Below are positions 8,576-15,679 of a DNA stretch of 64,000 nt, piece by piece (position 1 is the first letter of the stretch; each line of letters begins with the position of its first letter). The position numbers were made by a program, and so were the translations under genes. This DNA comes from Streptomyces pactum (GTDB lineage Bacteria; Actinomycetota; Actinomycetes; Streptomycetales; Streptomycetaceae): NCBI RefSeq assembly GCF_002005225.1, contig NZ_CP019724.1:248001-312000 (forward strand), in the 5' to 3' direction. The notes beneath the pieces are model-generated. The model saw nothing but the letters and a program-made list of their open reading frames with translations, had not been told where the DNA came from and ran no database searches.

Positions 8576-8900
8576 CCGTGTCCGCTCAATCGGAGAGGGG
8601 GGAGAGGGGCTCTCGTGCCCGTTGTACGACGGCCGTGAGGATCTCCCCAGCCAGAGGAACGCCGACGGCGACACCAAGTTCGACCTGTGGTCATCGGCGC
8701 CCAAGGCCCGACGTCGCGAACGGCGCCCAGATGGCTCCTGCCGGAATGCCGGGGCAGCGGTCTCGGCCGGCGGCGAGGGCAGCGGCAGGCACGGCCACTG
8801 GTGCCTGACCGCGTCTGCTTCGGCGCCCGGGTTGCACAGGCGATGCGGAGCAGGTGGGTCGGGCCGCGCTGTTGTTCGCGGCCCGGCCCCCTCCTCCTTG
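8576..8900. other. Gap without recognisable gene
   Basis: This 325-bp gap separates convergent genes (the spermidine synthase-like gene and the DUF308-like gene). Short open frames on both strands have no consistent codon bias or recognisable motif, and I saw no clear hairpin. Confidence 0.5.
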
Positions 8901-9452
8901 TCAGCGCCGCAGGCGCAGTGCAGAGATGAGAAAGAAGACCCCGCCCAGGAAGGCGTATCCGGCCAGAGCGGTCAGGGTGGGGTCGTCCTGCGCGGCCTGT
9001 GCGATGAATGAGGCCCCGGCCAGGGCGGAGATGCCGCCGCTGGCGATCATCGGCCACTGTCCCCCCATGCTGCGCCGCAGGACACCGACGATCAACTGGA
9101 CGAGACCCGCGGTGATGGCCCAGGCACCCCACAGGCGCAGGACAGCCGGGATGCCGGAGGAGACGGCCGCGATCAGCCCCGTGGCGGTCAGGACACTGAG
9201 CGCGATGTTCACGTAGAGCACGCGCACCGGCCCTCGGACGGCCCTGGCGGACCGTACATCGACGATCGCGCAGGCCACGTCGAACAACGGGTAGAGAACC
9301 AACAGCGTTCCGCTGAGGACCCCCAGGACGTCATGGGCCGTCCACAGCAGGCCGGCCCACACGGCGGCGAACGCGAAGCGGAGGAGGTACAGACGACGCA
9401 GCGTCACGGCAGCGCCCGCAGCGGGGGCGGGGGTGGCAACGACGGTGTCCAT
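8901..9452 (-). CDS. DUF308/HdeD-like multispanning membrane protein
   Basis: This 183-residue protein has about six hydrophobic helices with the repeated short-loop pattern of DUF308 (HdeD-like) proteins: AVWAGLLWTAHDVLGVLSGTL, then DVACAIVDVRSAR, and AITAGLVQLIVGVLRR mid-protein. The start at 9452 follows AAAGGACTCCTC. An earlier ATG at 9506 lacks a ribosome site. It is divergent from a TetR gene across a mirrored operator, so it is probably its target. HdeD relatives are linked to acid or envelope stress, but the role here is inferred. Confidence 0.72.
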   Translation of the reverse strand: MDTVVATPAPAAGAAVTLRRLYLLRFAFAAVWAGLLWTAHDVLGVLSGTLLVLYPLFDVACAIVDVRSARAVRGPVRVLYVNIALSVLTATGLIAAVSSGIPAVLRLWGAWAITAGLVQLIVGVLRRSMGGQWPMIASGGISALAGASFIAQAAQDDPTLTALAGYAFLGGVFFLISALRLRR

Positions 9453-9563
9453 GAGGAGTCCTTTCGGGAAAGCGGCACGCCGCGGCAAGGCAGGGCAGGG
9501 AGACACGCGGCCTGACTGACGGAGACGTGACCATGTCCTCGCCCAGAGCCACAGAGCCGGGAG

Positions 9564-9633
9564 AGGGAGAACGTTCGGTCTCTCTTCATCTAAAGCCGCT
9601 CACAGCCAGCCGTCAAGACCGAACGTTCTCCCT
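9564..9633. promoter_or_regulatory. Mirrored pair of 18-bp operators between DUF308-like and TetR genes
   Basis: AGGGAGAACGTTCGGTCT (9564-9581) is repeated exactly in inverted orientation at 9616-9633, 34 bp apart. Each copy contains the perfect palindrome GAACGTTC. One copy lies close to each divergent gene, as expected for a TetR dimer acting on both promoters. The perfect conservation over 18 bp, beyond the 8-bp core, suggests strong selection. Confidence 0.75.
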
Positions 9634-9657
9634 CAGACACCTGATACGGTGGGTTCC

Positions 9658-10254
9658 ATGAGCGCGAGCACTGGGGGCGGCAAGACGTCCGAGGCGCGGT
9701 CACGGCTGCTCGGCACGGCGACCCGCATCTTCTACACCGAGGGAATCCACTCTGTCGGAGTGGACCGGATCACCGAAGAGGCCCAGGTCACCCGGGCCAC
9801 TCTGTACCGGCACTTCAAGGGCAAGGAAGACCTCGTCCTCGCGTACCTCCAACAGGCCGATCAGGGCATCCGAGGCCAGGTCGAGGCGGTTCGCGCCCAA
9901 CGACTCCCCGCCCACGACACGGTCCGGGCCGTCAGCCGGACGATCACCGAGGGCATCCGGTCCTCAGGTTTCCGCGGGTGCGCCTTCCTGAACGCGGCAG
10001 CCGAGTACCCCGACCCGGCGCATCCGGTCCACCAGGCCGTGCTGGCGCATCGGCAGTGGTTCCTGGAAACCGCCATCGAGTTGCTCGCACAGGCCGGCTG
10101 CGTGCCCGCAGACGCGGCGGGCCGTCACTTCGTCATGCTCCGGGACGGCGCCATGGCCGCCGGCTGCCTCTTCAACCCCGCACTCATCTCCGAGACATTT
10201 CTGCACGGAGTGGAAGGCATCTTGCCCCCCGAGCCTGCGCGCAAGCCGGGCTGA
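9658..10254 (+). CDS. TetR family transcriptional regulator
   Basis: This 198-residue regulator has an N-terminal helix-turn-helix (ATRIFYTEGIHSVGVDRITEE, then VTRATLYRHFKGKEDLVLAYL) and a C-terminal ligand domain with GCAFLNAAAEYPDPAHPVHQ, the TetR_C type common in actinobacteria. A GTG at 9649 is in frame, but GGTGGG just before the ATG at 9658 supports the latter. It is divergent from the DUF308-like membrane gene, and both promoters carry the 9564-9633 sites. Confidence 0.88.
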   Translation: MSASTGGGKTSEARSRLLGTATRIFYTEGIHSVGVDRITEEAQVTRATLYRHFKGKEDLVLAYLQQADQGIRGQVEAVRAQRLPAHDTVRAVSRTITEGIRSSGFRGCAFLNAAAEYPDPAHPVHQAVLAHRQWFLETAIELLAQAGCVPADAAGRHFVMLRDGAMAAGCLFNPALISETFLHGVEGILPPEPARKPG

Positions 10255-10270
10255 GGGGTCTGTCCAGGCC

Positions 10271-10400
10271 ATGGGGGAACGTCGTGCGTATCCGAGTGAT
10301 CTGCCCGATTCCCGCTGGGAGTTGGCCGAACCCGTTCTGACGGCCTGGCGGGCCGAGCCACGTCGGCATGCCCTGGACATCGCGCGGCCGCCCGAGCCAG
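10271..10400 (+). pseudogene. N-terminal fragment of an IS5-family transposase
   Basis: Starting at ATG 10271 the frame gives MGERRAYPSDLPDSRWEL and LTAWRAEPRRHALDIARPPE, the standard beginning of a common Streptomyces IS5 transposase. Similarity stops near 10400 and nothing downstream (to 10664) restores it. It is an inactive relic that fills the gap between the TetR gene and the ABC permease. Confidence 0.7.
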
Positions 10401-10664
10401 AGGTTGCTGTCACGTCTTCCCGACCGGACTGGGCGGCGGTCGGTCCGGGATCCCGTACCTCTGCTTCCACGCCAGCTCCTGTTCGGTGACTGACGCCCCG
10501 GATCGGCGGCGCAGAGGGTTGCGGCCATGGTGTGGGCGCGCGGGTCCCCGGGTGGAGCCACCCTCGGCCGGTGGAGCCGTGGCGGCAAGAGCCGAGGGCG
10601 GCGAGGGCCCGGGGAAGACCCTCATCCGCGCCTTCCGCCGCGCCGACTGCTCTCTGGCGTTGCG

Positions 10665-11561
10665 TCAGCCGTCGTCCGCTTCGGGGGCGCCGGTCAGGCG
10701 CGGCTCGGGCAGTCCGCGGATCGCCGGGTGTCGGAGGCTGGGCGGGCAGGTCGTCCGGGTATTGATGGGCGGCAGTAGGTCGGTGAGAGGCGGCCCGGCC
10801 TTGGGGAGGGCGTTGCGGGTGCGGTGGTGGAATGCGAGGAGGGCCAGGACGGCCGTGGTGGTGAACCAGGCGAGTTGGACGGTGCCGTAGACGAACACGG
10901 AGTCGTCGGAGTAACCGGCGGCGACGGCGGCTTGCATCGCGCCCCAGGAGGGCAGGAAGCGGACGAAGGTGCTGTCGACACCGGAATTCGCGAGGGGGCT
11001 TTGCAGAGCGATGTCGATGACGCTGGTCATGAGCATCGCGAACATGCCCTCTACTTCCCGGCGGAAGACGGAGCCGAAGATGACGCCGAGCGTGCCGTAG
11101 GTCATGGCGTCGCCGAAGAGCGCGGTGGCGAGGAGGACGGGCCGACGCGCATGCCAGGCGGGCCACATGACCGCGGTGGCATAGGCGGCGACCGTGGCGG
11201 AGGCGAGGGTCAGTGAGATGATCTTGGCGACTGCCAGGTGCGTACGGGGGTAGCCGGCCATGGCCAGACGCCGGTCGAAGCGTCCGCCTGCGAAGGTGGC
11301 GGCGAACATCATGAATCCGGTGATCAGGGTGACGGCGTTGATGGCGCCGGAGAGCTGGGTGAGCTCGTTGCCCGGCAGTGACAGCACCCGGCCGGTATCC
11401 CGGAGCCGGTACGGCATCGGTTCGTCAGGGATGTTGAGGTAGCAGAGTGTGACCCAGGTGGGGATGTAGAGAACCACCAGGAGCATGGCGAAACGATTGC
11501 GGACGTGCTCGACGAGGTTGTACCTGGTGGCGGTGGCGAGCAGGGCCAAGTGTCGGTTCAC
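10665..11561 (-). CDS. ABC-2-type transporter permease
   Basis: This 298-residue integral membrane protein has about six helices (for example MLLVVLYIPTWVTLCYL, AVTLITGFMMFAATFAGGRF and TTAVLALLAFHHR). After the second segment FDRRLAMAGYPRTHLAVAK resembles the coupling loop of ABC-2 exporters. Its GTG start at 11561 overlaps the stop of the ATPase gene as GTGA, so the two are co-translated. It is the last gene of the terpene synthase operon and probably forms the exporter channel. Confidence 0.8.
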   Translation of the reverse strand: MNRHLALLATATRYNLVEHVRNRFAMLLVVLYIPTWVTLCYLNIPDEPMPYRLRDTGRVLSLPGNELTQLSGAINAVTLITGFMMFAATFAGGRFDRRLAMAGYPRTHLAVAKIISLTLASATVAAYATAVMWPAWHARRPVLLATALFGDAMTYGTLGVIFGSVFRREVEGMFAMLMTSVIDIALQSPLANSGVDSTFVRFLPSWGAMQAAVAAGYSDDSVFVYGTVQLAWFTTTAVLALLAFHHRTRNALPKAGPPLTDLLPPINTRTTCPPSLRHPAIRGLPEPRLTGAPEADDG

Positions 11562-12187
11562 GCGGACACCTCCCGGGTGGAGCGCAGCAGGCCGTCCTCC
11601 AGGCGCCACAGTTCGTCGAGGCGTTCGGCGTCGTAGGCCAGGTGGGAGACGACCAGGACGGACCGGCCGGCGTCGCGCAGCCGGGCCGCGAGATGCCAGA
11701 ACCGCTGGTAGGTCTCCCAGTCGAAGCCCTGGTACGGCTCGTCCAGGAGCAGTAGCCGGGGGTCGCGCATGAGCGCGAGGGTGAGGTTCAGTTTCTGTCG
11801 GGTCCCACCGCTGAGCAGCCCGGCGCGCTGGTCGGCGTACTCGGAGAACCCGAGCACCTCCATGATCTCCTCGGCATACCGCAGGTCGGGCAGGGCGAAA
11901 GCTGCCTGGAAGAACTCCAGATGCTGGCGCACGGTCAGCGCGTCGTTGAGGACGGCGTCCTGCGGGCAGTACCCGAAACGGCCCTCGCGTCGGACACTGC
12001 CGCGCTGCGGGCGCAGCTCACCGGAGAGGATCTTCAGAAAGGTCGACTTGCCCGTCCCGTTCTCGCCCACGACGCCGACCAGGGCGCCCGCCCGTACGGT
12101 GAGATCGACTCCGCGCAGGACCGCGCGTCGCCCGTAGGCGTGGCACAGTCCCCTCACCAGCAGCGTGGTGCCGTTCTCGAACCGCAT
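11558..12187 (-). CDS. ABC transporter ATP-binding protein
   Basis: This 209-residue ATPase has Walker A GENGTGKST (41-49), Q-loop FGYCPQDAV, signature LLSGGTRQKLN, Walker B LLLLDEPYQGFDW and the H-loop VSHL. The signature has threonine in place of the usual glutamine. It starts at an ATG 19 bp after the terpene synthase stop and overlaps the permease start by 4 bp. The spacing argues for one transcript and for export of the terpenoid or a derived product. Confidence 0.88.
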   Translation of the reverse strand: MRFENGTTLLVRGLCHAYGRRAVLRGVDLTVRAGALVGVVGENGTGKSTFLKILSGELRPQRGSVRREGRFGYCPQDAVLNDALTVRQHLEFFQAAFALPDLRYAEEIMEVLGFSEYADQRAGLLSGGTRQKLNLTLALMRDPRLLLLDEPYQGFDWETYQRFWHLAARLRDAGRSVLVVSHLAYDAERLDELWRLEDGLLRSTREVSA

Positions 12188-12206
12188 CAAGTGGCCCGTC
12201 CGTTCC

Positions 12207-13223
12207 TCACGCCGAGACGAGGACGGTTCGGTCCGGGTACAGCACCATCGCGGTGGGGAAAGTACCGTCCCAGACATGGCCGCGGCCGTGGTACCGCTCA
12301 CTTTCCATGGTCCAGCGCAGGTGACCGCCCAGAAGCTCCCACCAGGCGTGCGCGTAGGCGTACAGCGCCTGCGCACGGTCTGTCTCCTTCCATTTCCGCA
12401 CAAGGCGGTCGACATCGAGTTCGGCTCGGCGGATCAGCCCGCAGACTTTGTCCACGGCGGCCTGCAGGGTGAGTCCCTCGGCGCGCTGCAACACGGGAAC
12501 GGCGTTCATGGGCACCGGCGCGTCGCGTTCTTTCCGATAGGAGAAGAGGTCGTTGACCAACGTTCCGTGGGCCAGGCAGGCAGCGTGAAGGGTTTCCAGG
12601 TCCGAGGAGTGCATCATCTGCTCCAGATCGACGCCCGCACTGCGCTCCACACCTACCGTGAGGAAGCTGAAGCCGGAGTCCGCGCGCCGGAAGTCCAGGT
12701 ACGACGCCAGGTCCCGCGTGTGTTCCAGTTGCCCCTCCCTGCCCGCATGGCACTTCACCCACTCGGAAAGCCCCCGGCAGTGACGGGTCTTCTGCCCCGG
12801 TGTGAGATGCGATCTGGTCTGCGCGAGCGAGTCCGCCCACAGACGCAGGTCGTCCGAGTCGACAGCCGTGTCGGACTCATCGGCTACGGCCAGGTACGCG
12901 TCGATCAGACGCGGCGGAGTGTCCGGATCCTCGAGCTCGTCGTCCACGATGAATCCGGTCGTGGTGAACAGGGCGGCATCCAGGAGATAGCCGACATCCG
13001 CCGAGGGGGCTGCCCGCGTGGCGAGCCCGGCCATGTCGTGCCGCTTGATCCGGTCCAGCACCTTGTCGCGCTGCCGTCCGATCAGCCGGTCGGCGAACCA
13101 TCGGTCATGCGCTTCGCGCAGATGCGCGTGCTGAGGGTTGACACGGTCAAGAGGAAGGATGGTCCCTCCGAGCGGAAGATCCAGTACAAGACCCTCCACA
13201 CCACTCTGTTCGGCAGCGGTCAC
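12207..13223 (-). CDS. Class I terpene synthase (terpene cyclase family 2)
   Basis: This 338-residue enzyme has the aspartate-rich motif VDDELED (D94, D95, D99), the NSE/DTE motif NDLFSYRKE (N224, S228, E232) and a C-terminal SERY element near 320. These are the Mg-diphosphate ligands and pyrophosphate sensors of bacterial cyclases. All key residues are present, so it should ionise a prenyl diphosphate such as FPP or GPP. The GTG at 13223 follows AAGGAG by 7 nt and is preferred over an upstream GTG at 13277. There is no nearby P450 or prenyltransferase. The two ABC genes behind it are the distinctive context. Confidence 0.9.
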   Translation of the reverse strand: MTAAEQSGVEGLVLDLPLGGTILPLDRVNPQHAHLREAHDRWFADRLIGRQRDKVLDRIKRHDMAGLATRAAPSADVGYLLDAALFTTTGFIVDDELEDPDTPPRLIDAYLAVADESDTAVDSDDLRLWADSLAQTRSHLTPGQKTRHCRGLSEWVKCHAGREGQLEHTRDLASYLDFRRADSGFSFLTVGVERSAGVDLEQMMHSSDLETLHAACLAHGTLVNDLFSYRKERDAPVPMNAVPVLQRAEGLTLQAAVDKVCGLIRRAELDVDRLVRKWKETDRAQALYAYAHAWWELLGGHLRWTMESERYHGRGHVWDGTFPTAMVLYPDRTVLVSA

Positions 13224-13829
13224 GGGCCTCTCCTTCACATGCCTCGTCGATGGGTCGTCCTGACCAACGATCACCATCAGGCGAAGTAATCGGGAAAGCC
13301 GCGATGGGCTGATCCGGCGGCGGTCAGGGCCCGGCTCGCCGGCGTACCGGAGCTGAGTCGATGCCGCGTCCTGCGCGTATGCGCCGCCTGCGCGTATGCG
13401 CCGCCTCAGAGCTGGCGACGTACCTCGTCATGCGCGCGGCCGCTGCACGGTCCGTCGGCCGGGGGTGGCCGGGTGCTCATGCCGTACTTCCGTCCGCCAG
13501 GGAGGTGACGGAGGTGAAGGTCTTGGCGCGGGTGGTGCAGCGGCCCTCCGCGTCGGGGGGCGGGGCAGGTTCGGTACAGCGGGCAGTCGAGGCAGGCCGG
13601 ACGGAGGTCTGCACCGGGTGCGGTGCCGGGGAGCCGCAGTCGGCGCATGCGGCTGGGGCGCGGAATCGGGCCGTGGTCAATGGGCACCGCAGCTTCCGGG
13701 GCGGGTGCCCATTCGTGGCTACGGGGCCCGGAACTGCGCTGCGCCGTGTGGTCGCGAGCGACCGGAGGCGGCGACGCAGGCGGGCAGCGGGCCCGAGGCC
13801 CCCGGCCGTGTGCCCGCCGGGGCGGTGCG
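13224..13829. other. Gap between terpene synthase and TetR genes
   Basis: This 600-bp stretch holds the terpene synthase promoter region and a duplicated 17-mer at 13371-13404. A minus-strand open frame from a TTG near 13681 to TGA 13477 contains a CADCGS motif and fairly good codon bias, but I cannot connect it to a family. It could be a fragment of a small cysteine-containing gene. Confidence 0.4.
13371..13404. repeat. Perfect tandem duplication of a 17-bp unit
   Basis: CTGCGCGTATGCGCCGC occurs twice head to tail without mismatch upstream of the terpene synthase. It could be a recent slippage event or a doubled binding site. Each unit includes the near-palindrome GCGTATGC. Confidence 0.7.
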
Positions 13830-14408
13830 TCAGAGCATGGCGAGCCGGTCCACCAGCAGCTCCGTCCTCCGCTCGGTGTCCTCCGGCGGCAGCCGTCCCT
13901 CCCGGGTCAGGGTCGCCAGCCCGTGCAGGGCCGCCCAGAACACCTCGGTGAACAGCCCCGGGTGGACGCCGTCCCCGGCGACCTCTCCGAGGCTCTCCAG
14001 CAGGGCGGCGAAGGCGTCCTTCAGCGGCTCCGGGGTGTCCGCCCGCGCGAACGCCAGGCCGCCGTCGAGCTGGAAAATGGCGTCGTAGACCGCCGGGTTG
14101 CGTTCGGCGAAGTCGAGGTAGGCGCGGGCGAGGGCGGTGACCCGGGCGCGCGGGCCGTCCGCGGCGGAGGCCGCGGCCCGCAGCGCCGCGGCCATCTCGG
14201 CGGCGCCTTCGAGGGCGACGGCGCCGATGATCTCGCGTTTGCCGCGGAAGTGGCTGTAGAGGACGGGCTGGCTGTATTCGATGCGCTCGGCGAGCCGACG
14301 TGTGGTGACCGCGTCCCAGCCCTGCTGCTCTGCGAGTTCGCGGGCCGTCGCCACGATGAGCCGTTCGCGGCTCGCCCGTTCACGCTCCTTGCGTTCCTGT
14401 ACCGACAT
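13830..14408 (-). CDS. TetR family transcriptional regulator
   Basis: This 192-residue regulator has an N-terminal HTH (IVATARELAEQQGWDAVTTRR, EYSQPVLYSHFRGKREIIGAV). Its C-terminal domain contains AYLDFAERNPAVYDAIFQLD and FWAALHGLATL, the WHG-type effector domain (here LHG). AGGA lies 6 nt before the ATG. It is divergent from the DUF1772 gene across several CTAGC/GCTAG half-sites, so it very likely represses that gene and itself. Confidence 0.88.
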   Translation of the reverse strand: MSVQERKERERASRERLIVATARELAEQQGWDAVTTRRLAERIEYSQPVLYSHFRGKREIIGAVALEGAAEMAAALRAAASAADGPRARVTALARAYLDFAERNPAVYDAIFQLDGGLAFARADTPEPLKDAFAALLESLGEVAGDGVHPGLFTEVFWAALHGLATLTREGRLPPEDTERRTELLVDRLAML

Positions 14409-14417
14409 GATCCGATC

Positions 14418-14481
14418 CTAGCACTGCTAGACATTGGAGCGGTGGCAGTACTAGCGTTGCCACATCGGCTATCAACGCTAG
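14418..14481. promoter_or_regulatory. Two dyads built on CTAGC half-sites between TetR and DUF1772 genes
   Basis: CTAGCACTGCTAG (14418-14430) is a palindrome with a 3-bp centre. A second dyad is CTAGCGTTG (14451-14459) facing CAACGCTAG (14473-14481), 9 bp each with a 13-bp spacer. The shared half-site and location between divergent genes mark them as TetR operators, one nearer each gene. Confidence 0.65.
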
Positions 14482-14499
14482 ATTTACGAAGGGGTCGTC

Positions 14500-14946
14500 A
14501 TGCTCAATGCACTCGAGGTCTTCACCACCGTGGTCGTCGGCGTGATGGTCGGGGTCGAGTTCTCCGTCGCCTTCGTCGTCAACCCGATCCTCGACGGCCT
14601 CCCGGACGACTGCGGTCAGCGGGGCCGCGCCCACGGTGGCCGGATGCTCGGCGCCGTGATGCCGGTCTGGTACATCACCTCGCTCGTCCTCGTCGCGGTC
14701 TGGGCCGCCGCCGGGTGGCACCACCCCGGCACCGGCCTCGTCGTCACCGCCGGCGCACTGCTGATCCTCAGCGTGATCATGTCGATCCTGCTGCTCGTCC
14801 CGATCAACAACCGGGGCAAGACGTGGACCCCCGACAACCGGCCCGACGACTGGAAGCAGCAGATGAACCGCTGGGACCGCTACCACTACGTCCGCGTCGC
14901 CGTCATCATCGCCGCCTTCGCCCTGCTGGCCGCCGCCCTCACCTGA
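14500..14946 (+). CDS. DUF1772 (anthrone oxygenase-like) membrane protein
   Basis: This 148-residue protein has four helices and the family signature PINNRGKTW plus NRWDRYHYVRV near the C-terminus. DUF1772 proteins are related to anthrone oxygenases, but most stand-alone copies have no known substrate. A good GAAGGGG lies 5 nt before the ATG. As the single divergent neighbour of a TetR gene it is probably an inducible detoxification-type gene, which is inference. Confidence 0.85.
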   Translation: MLNALEVFTTVVVGVMVGVEFSVAFVVNPILDGLPDDCGQRGRAHGGRMLGAVMPVWYITSLVLVAVWAAAGWHHPGTGLVVTAGALLILSVIMSILLLVPINNRGKTWTPDNRPDDWKQQMNRWDRYHYVRVAVIIAAFALLAAALT

Positions 14947-14989
14947 GCCCGCTCGCCGGCACCACGCCGGTGGCGCACGATGCCCACTC

Positions 14990-15260
14990 CCCGAGGGCGG
15001 CAGCGGCCACCGAGATCCCGACATCCGAGTAATGCGACCCGGTTGCCGCGGGGACGAATGCGCCTTGTCCCCGGCGACCGCGTCCGGGCCGGGTGCGAGG
15101 ACGGCCGACGGGCCCGCGGACGCACACCTGGTCCAGTACGGGGATGAACCGCGGGCCGACAGCGGTCTGCCCGGCGGTCTGGACGAACGCCGGTGGGCGG
15201 CACCCGCGGTCGGCGGCGAGGTGGACCTCGCTCGTCCACCCGCCCCTGGAGCGTCTCAGG
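14990..15260 (-). pseudogene. Fragment of the DDE domain of an IS5-family transposase
   Basis: The minus strand reads RRSRGGWTSEVHLAADRGCR and then GPVGRPRTRP in one frame, and PDAVAGDKAHSS in another. This is the typical GxSRGG...K(V/I)H(L)...D and GDKAYSS signature of IS5 transposases, broken by frameshifts. It is a relic, unrelated in position to the IS5 N-terminus at 10271. The rest of 14947-15637 shows no gene. Confidence 0.72.
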
Positions 15261-15637
15261 AGTGCGACTCTCGGTCGGAGTTCGCGACGGCGCCGGGTAC
15301 TTCGTCGCGCTTCCCGCCCGGGATCGTCTTCGGTCTGCTCACGAGCGGCGTCCGGAGCAAAGTCCGGTAGGTCCGGCTCGTTGTCGCGCCGGAGGACCGT
15401 GCCTTCACGTCTTCGGCCTTCACGTCTTCGGCGAGGGCCCCGCGACAGGGCCCGCCCGCCGCCCGACGACGAGGAACAGTCGCCACGCGAACGTGCCGGC
15501 ACGCCGGCCAACTCCTTCCCGCAACCGAGCTTCCCCACCCCACTCCCCCACAGGACCCACCAACTGCACTTAATGAAAGTCAAAAGAAAAGCCATGCCAG
15601 GAACCTTGACCGCGACCGGCATGGCGGGCAAGGTGCC

Positions 15638-15651
15638 GGAGAGCGCTCTCC
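15638..15651. promoter_or_regulatory. LacI-type operator palindrome, copy 1
   Basis: GGAGAGCGCTCTCC is a perfect 14-bp palindrome 28 bp before the ATG of the first secreted enzyme. The central GAGCGCTC matches the CebR/CelR-type boxes (consensus TGGGAGCGCTCCCA) bound by actinobacterial LacI repressors of glucan genes. An identical copy lies at 20306. Confidence 0.75.
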
Positions 15652-15679
15652 CACCCATTCCGCGTCAAGGAGTCTCTCC

